Shown one piece after another: positions 45,389-54,728 of a stretch of 64,000 nucleotides of DNA. The number at the start of each line of letters is the position of its first letter. Positions within the stretch are counted from its first letter, which is position 1. A program made the position numbers and the translations under genes. A model generated the notes under the pieces. That model made no database searches, had not been told where the DNA came from, and worked only from the letters and a program-made list of their open reading frames with translations. The stretch lies in the NCBI GenBank assembly GCA_032334235.1, contig JAVSGI010000003.1, positions 62,001-126,000 of the forward strand. Reading direction: 5' to 3'. The DNA comes from Paracoccaceae bacterium Fryx2. GTDB taxonomy: Bacteria; Pseudomonadota; Alphaproteobacteria; Rhodobacterales; Rhodobacteraceae.

Positions 45389-46390
45389 TCAGAAGTCGAA
45401 ATTGATCATCTTGCGCATGATCAGCACGCCGATCATCATCCAGACGCCGCAGACGGCGAGGACGATGTTGCCGACCGTCTCGGTGAACAGCAGGCCGATG
45501 TATTCGGGGCTCATCAGATAGACGAACAGGCACACGACCACCGGCAGCGACCCGATGATCCAGGCCGAAGCCTTGGCCTCGGCCCCCATCGCCCGGATCT
45601 TGGCACGCATCTTCTTGCGCTCGCGCAGCACGACCGACAGGTTGTCGAGCGCCTCGGCCAGGTTGCCGCCGCTCCGGCTCTGGATGGTGATCACGATGGC
45701 AAGGAAGCGGGTCTCGGCCGTGGGCACCCGCAGGGCCAGTCGCTGCACCGCCTCGTCCACCGGCATCCCGAGTGTCTGGTTGTCGATCACCAGTTTGAAC
45801 TCTGTCCTGACCGGCTCTTGCGCCGAGGTTGCCACCACCCGCAGGCAGTCGCCCACCGGCATCCCGGCCTTCACGCCGCGCACGATGGTGTCGACCGCGT
45901 TGGGAAACTCGGCGGCAAAGTGCGAAAAGCGCCGGTTCCGGCGATAGCCCACATAGCCATGCGGCACCAGCAGGCCGAGTGCGCCGCCCATGCCCGCCGC
46001 CAGGACCGGACCCAGATCGGTTTCCGACAACAGGGCCGCAAAGGCGACGACGCCGATCACGATGGAAACGCCCCAGTAGGTTGAAATCGACCAGTGCAGG
46101 CCGCCCTGCCGCAGCCGACGGGTCAGGGACGGCTGCTCGCGGCGGGCGGTGCGGACCTTCTGCTGTTCGGCCATCTCGCGCAGGGTTTCATCGACCGACC
46201 GCTTGCGGCGCTTGCCTTCTGCGGCGGCGCTTTGCGAGGCGGCGGGGGCAACCGCGCCCAGCGCCAGCGCCATCCGCTGCCGCGTCTTGTGGCCAAGACC
46301 CAGCCGTGGCTGGAACAGGGCGAAAAGAAGCCCTCCGATGCAGAGCGTGACCAGTACGAAGACGAGGATGGGCGAGGTCTGGGTCAGCAT
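45389..46390 (-). CDS. tadB: Tad pilus inner membrane platform protein TadB
   Basis: A 333-residue membrane protein with a T2SSF domain: 'FPNAVDTIVRGVKAGMPVGD', 'MPVDEAVQRLALRVPTAET', 'AIVITIQSRSGGNLAEALDN', 'LSVVLRERKKMRAKIRAMGA'. Hydrophobic spans lie at about 8-24, 110-150 and 265-330. The cytosolic stretch 'GKRRKRSVDETLREMAEQQK' is typical. It is 12 bp from tadA and 12 bp from tadC. Confidence 0.92.
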   Translation of the reverse strand: MLTQTSPILVFVLVTLCIGGLLFALFQPRLGLGHKTRQRMALALGAVAPAASQSAAAEGKRRKRSVDETLREMAEQQKVRTARREQPSLTRRLRQGGLHWSISTYWGVSIVIGVVAFAALLSETDLGPVLAAGMGGALGLLVPHGYVGYRRNRRFSHFAAEFPNAVDTIVRGVKAGMPVGDCLRVVATSAQEPVRTEFKLVIDNQTLGMPVDEAVQRLALRVPTAETRFLAIVITIQSRSGGNLAEALDNLSVVLRERKKMRAKIRAMGAEAKASAWIIGSLPVVVCLFVYLMSPEYIGLLFTETVGNIVLAVCGVWMMIGVLIMRKMINFDF

Positions 46391-46401
46391 CGCGGGTCCG
46401 A

Positions 46402-47852
46402 TCAGATCAGGTCTTCGGCACGGGCTTTCGACGCTTCCAGCGCCGCCGCCAGCCGCTTTTCCTCGCCGAAGTATCGCGCCCGTTCCCAGAAGGCCGGGCG
46501 GCCGATTCCGGTGGACCGGTGCCGCCAGATGACGTTGCCCGCGGCATCCTCGCCCAGGATGTCGTAGACAAAGATGTCCTGGGTGATGGCCACGTCGCCC
46601 TCCAGCCCCAGAACCTCGATGATATGGGTGATGCGCCGCGACCCGTCGCGCAGGCGGGCGGTCTGCACGATCACGTCGATGGACGCCACCGCCATCTGCC
46701 GGATGGTCAGCGACGGCAGGGAAAAGCCGCCCATGGTGATCATCGATTCGATCCGCGACAGCGCCTCGCGCGGCGAGTTGGCGTGCAGCGTGCCCATCGA
46801 CCCGTCATGCCCGGTGTTCATCGCCTGCAGCAGGTCGAACGCCTCGGGGCCGCGCACCTCGCCGACGATGATCCGTTCGGGCCGCATCCGCAGGCAGTTC
46901 TTCACCAGATCGCGCATGGTGATCTCGCCGATGCCCTCGATGTTCGGCGGTCGGGTTTCCAGCCGGACGACGTGGCGCTGCTGCAGTTGCAGTTCGGCCG
47001 AGTCTTCGCAGGTCACGATCCGCTCGCCCGGCGCGACATATGCGGTCAGGCAGTTCAGCAGCGTGGTCTTGCCCGAACCTGTCCCGCCCGAAATGATCAC
47101 GTTGCAGCGCACCCGTCCGATGATCTTCAGGATGTCCGCCCCCTCGGCGGTGATCGCGCCAAAGCCGACAAGCTGGTCGAGGGTCAGCTTTTCCTTCTTG
47201 AACCGGCGGATCGTCAACGTTGGCCCGTCGATCGACAGGGGCGGCGCAATAACGTTTACCCGGCTGCCATCAGGCAGGCGTGCATCGCAGATCGGGCTGG
47301 ATTCGTCGACGCGGCGCCCGACCTGGCTGACGATGCGCTGGCAGACGTTGAGCAACTGCGTGTTGTCACGAAACCGGATGTCGGTTTCCTGGAGCTTGCC
47401 GTTCACCTCGATGAATATGCGCTTGGTTCCGCTGACCATGATGTCGGCAATGTCATCGCGTGCCAGCAGCGACTCGAGCGGGCCGTAGCCCAGAACGTCG
47501 TCGCAGATCTCCTCGACCAGCGTGGCCTCTTCGTCGGATGAAATCACCGCCTTCTTGGCGTTGAGGATGTCGCGGACGATGCCGCGCACCTCGGTGCGCG
47601 CCTGGCGGGTTTCCATGACCGACAGTTGCGCCACGTTGATCGATTCGATCAGGGCGAGGAAGGTTTCCTTCTTGAGGTCGTATAAGCCGGGGGTCTGCCC
47701 CCCGATTGCCGGCGGTCGTCCCCGACCGGGGCAACGGTCAGAGGCGGGTGAACCAACTGCGTCGTGTTGACACCCGGTGCAGGCGTACGGGGCAGTTCGA
47801 CGATCTGCGGCTTTGAATCCGGTCGATCTGCCTGTTTGCGCGTGCCGAACAT
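46402..47852 (-). CDS. tadA: Tad secretion ATPase TadA/CpaF, apparent frameshift near the N-terminus
   Basis: Core frame (about 47690 to 46402) encodes a PilT/VirB11-type ATPase: 'LVEEICDDVLGYGPLESLLA', 'RRVDESSPICDARLPDGSR', Walker A 'SGGTGSGKTT', 'IVTCEDSAELQLQQRHVVRL', Walker B 'RPERIIVGEVRGPEAFD', 'GHDGSMGTLHANSP'. It powers pilus assembly. The natural start ATG 47852 ('MFGTRKQADRPDSKPQ') is in another frame; the switch lies at a six-G tract (47698-47703, minus strand). One extra G would join them. In the core frame the upstream sequence is nonsense-like, so the gene is disrupted, phase-variable or mis-assembled there. Confidence 0.85.
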
Positions 47853-47913
47853 CTTTTCTGCCTTTCATGCGGGGCTTGGCGTCCGAAGCCCTCAGGTCAA
47901 CCCGGACGATCCG

Positions 47914-49185
47914 TCAGCGCCGCCAGAAGCGCGCAGGGGTGGCCGGTTTTGGCGGGGCGTCCTTGCGATCGACCAATGCCTGCACCAGGCTGGCGAAGGG
48001 GCGCTTGCTTGTCGTCCGGGTCGCCGTTTCGGCGAGAAGTTGCCCGCTGTTCGACGCGCTGCTGAAACAGCGCGGCTCGAAGGCGAAGGTCGCAGACGCC
48101 TCGATCTGAAGGGCTGCGGCGAATTCTGTCGTCTTGATCTCTTTCCGCGCTGGAACCCCGACCTTGTTCAGCACCAGTCGTGGCGGCCCATCGTTCGGTC
48201 GCAGGGTCCGCAACAGGTCGATCAGGCGTTTCGCGTTGCGCAGGTTGCCCAGATCGGGCTCGGCGGTGATGATGACCTCGTCAGCCGCGGCAAGGGCCCC
48301 CCGGACCCATGGCGTCCAGGCGTGCGGAAGGTCGAGGACCGCGACCGTAAAGCTGGCCTGCGCCAGTTCCAGCATCCGGTTCAGTATCTCGGGCCCCGGT
48401 TCAGATACGACGCGCATCGCATTCCCGCTGGGCAAGACACTCAGAAACCTGCCGCGCCGCACCAGCAGGCGATTGAACAGACCGTCGTCCAGCCGACCGA
48501 CATCGTCCTTCCGCGCGGCACCGCCGAGCTGGTCGGCAAAGCCGGATGCGGTTTCGAGGTTCAGGTTCAGCGAAACCGAGCCGAACTGCAGGTCCATGTC
48601 GGCCAGCAGCACTGGCCGAGCAAGCTCCTGCGCGATGTTCCAGCCCAGGTTCTGCGCGATGACCGAGGAACCGACACCGCCCTTTGCGCCGATGAAGGCG
48701 CAGATCCCGCCGGGTTTGACCGCACCTGCCCTTGTGAACAGGCGCAGGACCGCGGCGATGACCATCAGCGTCTCTGTCGGCCCCACGATGTAGTCGCTGA
48801 TGCCGCGGTCCATCAGGTCGCGATACAGCGACACGTCATTGGATCGGCCGATGACCACGACCTTGGTCGCGGCATCGCAGACTGTCGCCAGTTCGTCCAG
48901 TTGCGCCAGCAACGCATCGCGGGGGCTGCTGCTTTCCAGCAGCAGCAAATCCGGGGTCGGGTGGCTGCGGCAGAACGCGATCGCCTGCGGAATGCCGCCC
49001 ATGCTGTTCGCCGTGACGGCACGCGACAGGCGCCGGTCTTCCGCGGCGGCACTGATGACCGCGAGGGACCCGGGCGTTTCGCAGAAGGTGCCGACCGTGA
49101 TGTGCGGCACATGCCCGACCGGGCTGTCGGTTGCGACAACCGCCTCGGCCGGCCCCAGAACCAGTTTCGGAAGGGCTGCGTTCAT
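47914..49185 (-). CDS. cpaE: Tad pilus assembly protein CpaE/TadZ
   Basis: A 423-residue MinD/ParA-like localisation ATPase. The N-terminal atypical receiver-like domain spans about 30-140 ('DLLLLESSSPRDALLAQLDE', 'DRGISDYIVGPTETLMVIAA'), then the P-loop 'FIGAKGGVGSSVIAQNLG' with the deviant Walker pattern KGGVGSS, 'LADMDLQFGSVSLNLNL' and 'VLDLPHAWTPWVRGALAAAD'. TadZ/CpaE marks the pole where the pilus is built. ATG 49185 has AGGAAA upstream. It follows cpaB by 16 bp: cpaC and cpaD, normally in between, are absent. Confidence 0.9.
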   Translation of the reverse strand: MNAALPKLVLGPAEAVVATDSPVGHVPHITVGTFCETPGSLAVISAAAEDRRLSRAVTANSMGGIPQAIAFCRSHPTPDLLLLESSSPRDALLAQLDELATVCDAATKVVVIGRSNDVSLYRDLMDRGISDYIVGPTETLMVIAAVLRLFTRAGAVKPGGICAFIGAKGGVGSSVIAQNLGWNIAQELARPVLLADMDLQFGSVSLNLNLETASGFADQLGGAARKDDVGRLDDGLFNRLLVRRGRFLSVLPSGNAMRVVSEPGPEILNRMLELAQASFTVAVLDLPHAWTPWVRGALAAADEVIITAEPDLGNLRNAKRLIDLLRTLRPNDGPPRLVLNKVGVPARKEIKTTEFAAALQIEASATFAFEPRCFSSASNSGQLLAETATRTTSKRPFASLVQALVDRKDAPPKPATPARFWRR

Positions 49186-49201
49186 GGTCGCGTTTCCTGC
49201 A

Positions 49202-50017
49202 TCATGGCCGGACCACCGGGCCCGTGGCGGCTGCATCGAGCTTCATCAGTTCCAATCCGCCCGACCGATAGATGCGGATCGTTCGCGATGGCGGCGGCGC
49301 CATGACGGGGGGTGCAGGAGGCTCGGCAAGATCGGCATTGTCAGCCAGGGGGCGCAGAACCAGCGAAATTGCCCCGGATACCGCAGCCGTCGTGACCTTC
49401 TCGACCTGATCGGGAAAAAGCTCCAGCGTCGCGGTCTTGCCGACCAGCGAGTCGCTGTCCTGCCTGGCTGCCATCTGGTCGATCGCCAGCACGCGCACGT
49501 TGCTCAGAAGTACCTGGCTAACGATTGTCCCGGCACCCCCTCCGTCTATCACATTGATAGTTTGCATCACATCGACATGGTCGTTTGGCAGAATGAACCC
49601 TCCGGCTGTGGTTTCGGCATTCACCTTCACCGCCACCGCCCTCATTCCGGACTCCAGCATGACCGACAGGAACCCGGCCCCCATGCCCAGCAGGCGGCTT
49701 TCATGCACGGGCTCACCCGCGAGAAAGCCGGAGCGCACGGTCATGCCCCGGAGTTCGGCCTCGGCGTCCGGCCGCGCGGCGCGGGTGATGAATGACGGGC
49801 CGACGCCACTGGACGGCCAGGCCTGCCACCGCAGGTTCTCGGCAATCAGCGCAGCGCCGGCCGGCACATCCGTTGCTGCGACCAGAACATCCATGGTCGG
49901 AATCGGCACGGCTATGGCGGGACCGGCCTCGACCGGCGACGCCTTCTGGGAAATCACCAGCCAGGCGGCCAGTCCGCCGAACCCAAGGGCAACGAGGATG
50001 ATTGCGGCACGCAGCAA
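49202..50017 (-). CDS. cpaB: Tad pilus assembly protein CpaB/RcpC
   Basis: A 271-residue protein with an N-terminal membrane anchor ('AAIILVALGFGGLAAWLVIS'), an SAF domain ('MDVLVAATDVPAGAALIAEN', 'LRWQAWP') and the RcpC region ('RAVAVKVNAETTAGGFILPN', 'DHVDVMQTINV', 'VLLSNVRVLAIDQMA'). CpaB links the secretin to the cell wall. TTG 50017 is preferred: GAGGAG lies 6 nt before it and the hydrophobic segment starts at once; the frame extends to 50239 without homology. Confidence 0.88.
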   Translation of the reverse strand: MLRAAIILVALGFGGLAAWLVISQKASPVEAGPAIAVPIPTMDVLVAATDVPAGAALIAENLRWQAWPSSGVGPSFITRAARPDAEAELRGMTVRSGFLAGEPVHESRLLGMGAGFLSVMLESGMRAVAVKVNAETTAGGFILPNDHVDVMQTINVIDGGGAGTIVSQVLLSNVRVLAIDQMAARQDSDSLVGKTATLELFPDQVEKVTTAAVSGAISLVLRPLADNADLAEPPAPPVMAPPPSRTIRIYRSGGLELMKLDAAATGPVVRP

Positions 50018-50057
50018 GTCTGGCTCCTCTTTTTTCGAAAAGTCGCGCGACGGCGCG

Positions 50058-50567
50058 TTAATGGGCAGAGAGCATCCACGGGCTGTAGGGAAGCCGCGCC
50101 AACCCCGCCGCCGCAATGGCAATGCCGAACGGGATGCCGAGGGGCCGACCCAGCATATGCGAGACCCAGACCGGCATCGCCCCAGCCGTTCTCGGCGGAA
50201 TTGCACGAAACGCCAGTGCGGCGAGCGCCAGCACGCCACCGAAAAGCGAGGTCCACAGCAGGAAGGACGGCAGTTGACCGGCGCCTAGCCACAGCGCCGT
50301 TACAGTGATCAGCTTGGTGTCGCCGCCCCTGATCCAGCCGCGCCTGAAGAAGAGGAACAGCACCACGCCGACCGCTGCGGCCGCCGCCAGGCTGAGCGCC
50401 ATTGCACCGGGCGAGAAGCCCGCCAGCGGCGCGAGCACGCCGAAGCCCGCCAGCATCAGGATCGAGATGGTGTTGGGAATTCTGAGCGAACGCGCGTCCG
50501 AGAGGGCGGCCCACAGCAGGGCGAAAGCGAAGACCGCGATGCCGAAAAGTGCCGGGATCGGGATCAT
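50058..50567 (-). CDS. cpaA: Prepilin peptidase CpaA/TadV
   Basis: A 169-residue polytopic membrane aspartic protease (A24 family). The two catalytic aspartates are in 'LSDARSLRIPNTIS' (D near 24) and 'IRGGDTKLITVTALWLG' (GGxDxK motif, near 83). Six hydrophobic spans are visible. It removes the leader of Flp pilin and of TadE/F-type pseudopilins. Between flp and cpaB in the operon. Confidence 0.92.
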   Translation of the reverse strand: MIPIPALFGIAVFAFALLWAALSDARSLRIPNTISILMLAGFGVLAPLAGFSPGAMALSLAAAAAVGVVLFLFFRRGWIRGGDTKLITVTALWLGAGQLPSFLLWTSLFGGVLALAALAFRAIPPRTAGAMPVWVSHMLGRPLGIPFGIAIAAAGLARLPYSPWMLSAH

Positions 50568-50643
50568 GGTCTCTTCCTCGCATCCTGTTTTGGGCGGCGT
50601 GACGGCGGATCGGGGTTACCCGATCCGCCGGTCGGTGCGGCTG

Positions 50644-50820
50644 TCAGTTGCCAGCGGGAGTCAGCGAGGTGGTAATCCCGGTGAACACACTTTTCAGCTG
50701 CGGCCCCAGCAGGGTCAGCGCGCCGATCATGACCACAGACACCAGGGCGGCGATCAGGCCGTATTCGATGGCGGTGGCACCGGATTCGGAGTTCTTGAAA
50801 CGAAGAATGACGGACTTCAT
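50644..50820 (-). CDS. flp: Flp-family type IVb pilin
   Basis: A 58-residue prepilin: 'MKSVILRFKNSESGATAIEY' followed by 'GLIAALVSVVMIGALTLLGP'. The cleavage site is G14/A15, with the conserved Glu19-Tyr20 of Flp pilins and a hydrophobic helix after it. Product is the structural subunit of adhesive Flp pili. ATG 50820 has AAGGGA about 8 nt upstream. First gene of the minus-strand tad operon; a 300-bp regulatory region separates it from the divergent LuxR-type gene. Confidence 0.93.
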   Translation of the reverse strand: MKSVILRFKNSESGATAIEYGLIAALVSVVMIGALTLLGPQLKSVFTGITTSLTPAGN

Positions 50821-50947
50821 GGGCTATTCCCTTGGTCTGATGCGGTCATGCCGGTCGGCAGAGCGCAGAAATCGGCATCAATGGTGGGTTCTCTGAGAAA
50901 TTGAGTCGGCCCCGACAGTGCCGCGTTATCTTTTTGATAAAATCTGG

Positions 50948-50970
50948 ATCAGGAATACACTAGTCCTGAT
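50948..50970. promoter_or_regulatory. Inverted repeat between flp and the LuxR-type regulator
   Basis: ATCAGGA (50948-50954), 9 bp, TCCTGAT (50964-50970): a perfect 7-bp dyad in the divergent region. Possible binding site for the adjacent regulator. Confidence 0.4.
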
Positions 50971-51128
50971 GGTCAGGACCTTCGGCCAGCCAGGCCCTTC
51001 CCGGGGACACCCTGAACGGCAGTCCGACTCAACACTCCTGCGGAATGGCAATCCGGAGGGGGTTCGCGTTCTGGTCCGAGTGCCGTCCGCACGAGAGCGG
51101 AGGCGTAGAAAGGAGACTTTTCTTGGGT

Positions 51129-51824
51129 ATGGCCAACATGTTGAAGACCTCGGGCTGCGGGAAGCCGGTGCTGATATCGGACGACAACGAATACTTCCCT
51201 GTCGCCCTGCATACCATCCTGACCGACCGGCTCGGTGCGTCCGAAGTGCTGGAAACCGCATCCTTCGAAAACGCAGTCGAATGCCTCGCGAACCATCCCG
51301 AACTGGCGCTGGCGATCTTCGCGCTCGACATGCCGGGCATGAACAACTGGATCGACCTGCGCACGGTCCGCCACCTTTTCCCGCATGTGCGCGTGGCCGT
51401 CGTGTCGGCCTCGCGTGAACGCAATGACATCCTGATGTCCCTGGAAAGCGGTGTGCATGGCTATGTTTCCAAAGCGGTTTCCGTGGACGAGCTGAGTGCC
51501 GCATTGCGCCATGTCATCAATGGCCTTGTCTACGTCCCGTCGTTTTTTCCGGACCTGCCCGTTTGCACGAAACCGGAAAAACACCTTGCTTGTGCGGCGG
51601 ACGAACGGGTTGGCCCGAAGCGCCCCCGGGTCACGCCCCGGCAGAAGGAAATCATCGAGCTGCTGGTGGCGGGCAAGTCAAACAAGGCGATGGCGCGCGC
51701 GCTCGACCTCAGCGAAGGCACGATCAAGTTTCACCTGTCATCGGCCTTCCGGCTGCTCAGTGCGACGAACCGGGTCGAAGCCGCAACTGCCGGGGCGCGG
51801 CTGCTGGACGAGATTTCAGCCTAA
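51129..51824 (+). CDS. LuxR/NarL-type response regulator
   Basis: A 231-residue two-domain regulator. The receiver (about 12-130) opens with 'PVLISDDNEYFPVALHTIL', and 'LAIFALDMPGMNNWID' carries the likely phosphorylated Asp; the lysine is in 'GYVSKAVSVDEL'. The LuxR HTH (about 165-225) reads 'VTPRQKEIIELLVAGKSNKA' then 'MARALDLSEGTIKFHLSSAF'. ATG 51129 is given; TTG 51123 fits the AGGAGA spacing better. Divergent from flp, so it probably controls the pilus operons. No partner kinase is adjacent. Confidence 0.88.
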   Translation: MANMLKTSGCGKPVLISDDNEYFPVALHTILTDRLGASEVLETASFENAVECLANHPELALAIFALDMPGMNNWIDLRTVRHLFPHVRVAVVSASRERNDILMSLESGVHGYVSKAVSVDELSAALRHVINGLVYVPSFFPDLPVCTKPEKHLACAADERVGPKRPRVTPRQKEIIELLVAGKSNKAMARALDLSEGTIKFHLSSAFRLLSATNRVEAATAGARLLDEISA

Positions 51825-52229
51825 TGTGCCCCGGGATGGCGCTGCATGTCAGGTCTTTCCCCCGCCCAGCGCCTCTTTCGCTGGCACCAGCCGTTCGGCC
51901 TGCCCGTAAAGTCGGGTGGTCCGCGAAAGGTTTTGGGGCCAGTCTTGCGGAGGGCATAGCCCGGGCGGCACCAGGTCGCCGTTCTGCACGAACGGCGAAC
52001 CTCTCGCTGCCGTTTCGTGACCGGAACACAGCAGATGAGGCCAAAGTTCCGCACGCCAGGCGGTGCAGGTGCGGCCACAACACACACGGCATGGTTCAGG
52101 GGCACGCCGAAAATGGTCACCCCCGATCTCCGGTCGAAGCATGAAGAAAGTCCGGCCGCCAAATAGCGAAAGACCGCCCCGCCGGGACCGTGACGCGGTT
52201 CAGGTCGGCTGGCGAGGAGCCACAAGAAG
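51825..52229. other. Stretch without a clear gene; doubtful minus-strand frame
   Basis: A minus-strand frame 52142-51849 (97 codons) has a 3' half with G/C-ending codons ('NLSRTTRLYGQAERLVPAKE'), but its 5' half looks non-coding (Cys/His/Trp-rich) and no ribosome site is seen. It may be the remnant of a gene. The plus strand must hold the promoter for the gene at 52230. Confidence 0.35.
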
Positions 52230-52718
52230 ATGCTGAAATTGAACATGTTTTCCCGCCACGGGATCATCGCCTTGGCCACGCTGGCGCTGTTGCCGACCCT
52301 GGCCTGCGCCGAGGTCATCGCCGCGGCCTACCCTGAACCGCCGCGATTTGCGCAGCCCGTGGTCGCGTCGAGCCCCGGCAGTGTCTCGCTTGCCGTCGAT
52401 TTCGTGATCGTGCTGCCCATCGGTGCCGACATAGGCACCATCTTGCTGGGCAATTCCGAAATCGCGGATGCTACCCTGACGGACGGCCAGATGATCGTGC
52501 TGAAAGGTGTCTCCCGGGGCCTTACCAACCTGATCGTCCTCGACACGGCGGGCAAGAGGCTGGCTGAAATTGTCGTTCAGGTCAGCGATCGCAAACCGGG
52601 CACGGTGACCGTGCGCCGGGCGATGCTCACGCAATCCTATTCCTGCGCGGTCGGAGTCTGCGACAACACAGCCTCGTCCGGTTCCGTCCTTCCGGTGGCG
52701 CCGCCCGCATCGAACTGA
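52230..52718 (+). CDS. Pilus assembly N-terminal-domain protein (CpaC-like, no secretin domain)
   Basis: A 162-residue secreted protein with a signal peptide (about 1-27, 'GIIALATLALLPTLACA'). 'SLAVDFVIVLPIGADIGTIL', 'LGNSEIADATLTDGQMIVLK' and 'GVSRGLTNLIVLDTAGKRLA' form the N-terminal domain normally seen at the start of CpaC/RcpA secretins. The secretin pore domain is absent: the gene simply ends. In the tad context it may replace or assist the missing CpaC. ATG 52230 has GAGGAG 8 nt upstream. Confidence 0.82.
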   Translation: MLKLNMFSRHGIIALATLALLPTLACAEVIAAAYPEPPRFAQPVVASSPGSVSLAVDFVIVLPIGADIGTILLGNSEIADATLTDGQMIVLKGVSRGLTNLIVLDTAGKRLAEIVVQVSDRKPGTVTVRRAMLTQSYSCAVGVCDNTASSGSVLPVAPPASN

Positions 52719-52960
52719 GCGCGTCCGCCATCCGTTCGGCGGAGCCCGCGAAGCCGCTGCGATCTCAAGATCAGGCATCGGCGCGAAACGGCCCCAGGCC
52801 ACGGTCAAATGGACAGGCCGTCAAGCCAAATGGCATTCGAAACGCGCGTGTGGCTACTGGGTGGCGGGAAGGTCGCATCCGGCGCCGTCAACATCAGCGC
52901 AGCGCGGGCATCGCATGTCACGCCACGTTGCCCCGGAATGTTCGAGCAAAGGGGGGACTC

Positions 52961-54728
52961 ATGGTCAGGTTCGCAACTGCACGCCGTCTTGCAAGCGACT
53001 CGCGGGGGGGCGGTGTCGATCGTCGGCGCGCTGATCCTGCCGCTCTTGCTCGGCATGTCCGGTCTGGCCCTCGAGTATGGCAGCGCATTGCTGACCAAGG
53101 TCGAGACGCAGCGGGTGGCGGATCTTGCCGCCGTCGCCGGTGCATCGGCTTACGGCCGAAACCAGAGCCTGTCCGATGCAACCAGGGCCGCCGAAAGCGT
53201 CGCCGTCCTGAACGGTGTGGCGCGGACCAGGCTCGTGGTGACGCTGGAGCCCTTGCCAGCCGCGCCGGGTGACAAGGCGGCGCGTGCAACGATCACCACG
53301 CAGCAGACCCTGCTGCTTGCCCGGGTGCTGAACGCGCAGCAGTATCTGGATGTGACCGTCGCTGCACTGGCCGGCACGATGGCGGGCAAGCCTGCCTGCA
53401 TTCAGGCCCTTGATCGCGCCGGGAGCGGCGTGACGCTCAGCGGCGGAACCTCGGTGTCGACCGTTGACTGCATCGTGGCATCCAGTGCGAGGGTAACGGC
53501 ACCCTGCGGAACCATGATCACAACCCCGACGGTGAACTACGACTCGGCGTCCGCACCGGCGCAGTGCAGCAACAACCTGCGCGCACCGGATGGCGGTGCA
53601 GCAAACCTTGTGAAGGGGCCGACACCTGACCCGCTGGCAGGGACCGAGTCCGTCGCGCTCGCGGCAGCCCGGATCGCCTCGGCGGCCGCACTGTCGGCGC
53701 CAATTGTTCCCGTTGGCGGCGACATGTCTTTCGGTTGGGACCAGGTTGCGACGAAAGCGCAGGCGACGGCGGTCGGATGCAGTGCATCCTTCTCGGGCAG
53801 CACCTGGGCGTTCACCTGCCCCGGCAAGACCACGGTCAATCTCGGCAGCATCACCCTCGGCGGTGGCCTGACGCTCGGGTTCGGATACGGGGGGGCAGCC
53901 ACGACCGTCTACAATGTTTCCGGCCGCATCGAGAACGGCGGTTCCGCCATGCGGTTCGCCCCCGGCGTCTACAACATCGCCAAGGGCATCATCGTGCCGG
54001 GCGGCACCAGGACCGAGTTCGGCGGCGGGAGCTTCCGGGTCGGGCCCGCCGCCGGGGGCAATGCCGTCACGGTCAGCGGCGGCGCGACCCTGATCCTCGG
54101 GGACCCGCTGGCCGCCGGAGGAACCTTCGAGATCGCCGGAAACGTCGTCACCGAGGGTGGCAGTTGCCTGACATTCGGCGCGGCCCCGAATCACGGCATA
54201 ATGGGCTTCATCCGGGGGGCCGGGGGCATCGTGTTCGGGGCGGGCGTCTATGAGATCGATGGCTATCTGCATCTCGGGGCGGCCAGCGGCGGCTCTGTCT
54301 TCTGCAACGGCGCGACGGTCAGCTTCCGGGCAAGCGACGCGACCATCATCCTGTCAGGGCGGGGCGTGCCTGCCAGCGGCGATTGTGCCGGCCAGGCCTT
54401 CTGCGCCACCGCCGGTTACAGCGACATCAGGCTTCAGGCGCCCGGCAGCGGTCCGTTCGCGAAACTGGCGTTGATCGGCCCGACGAATCCCGCTGTCCGC
54501 AGCGGGGCATCCTTCCAGTCCGGCGCGTCGGGCGGCCGGATTTCCGGCACCTTCTACTTCCCGAATGGCCTGCTCAACCTGAGTGGCGGTGCCAGCGTCA
54601 GTGGTGGAACCGGCACCTGCCTGCAACTGATCGGCGCGTCGGTGAACCTTGCCGGGGGGGCGACCGCCGCCACGATGTGCATCGGACCGGGCGCCGTAGC
54701 CGCCGGTGGCGTGCGGTTGCTGGAATGA
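52961..54728 (+). CDS. tadG: TadG-like pilus protein with glycine-rich C-terminus, apparent frameshift at start
   Basis: The main frame encodes a TadE/G-like N-terminal helix ('AVSIVGALILPLLLGMSGLA', 'LEYGSALLTKVETQRVADLA') followed by about 500 residues rich in Gly/Ala/Ser/Thr ('AAGGNAVTVSGGATLILGDP', 'GGRISGTFYFPNGLLNLSGG'), suggesting a beta-solenoid exposed on the surface. The best start, ATG 52961 with AAAGGGGGGA upstream, reads 'MVRFATARRLASDSRG', the usual TadG opening, but in another frame; a G tract (52994-53000, seven G's) separates them and six would join them. The alternative is a start at ATG 52938 or 52809 in the main frame. Overlaps the next gene by ATGA. Confidence 0.75.
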
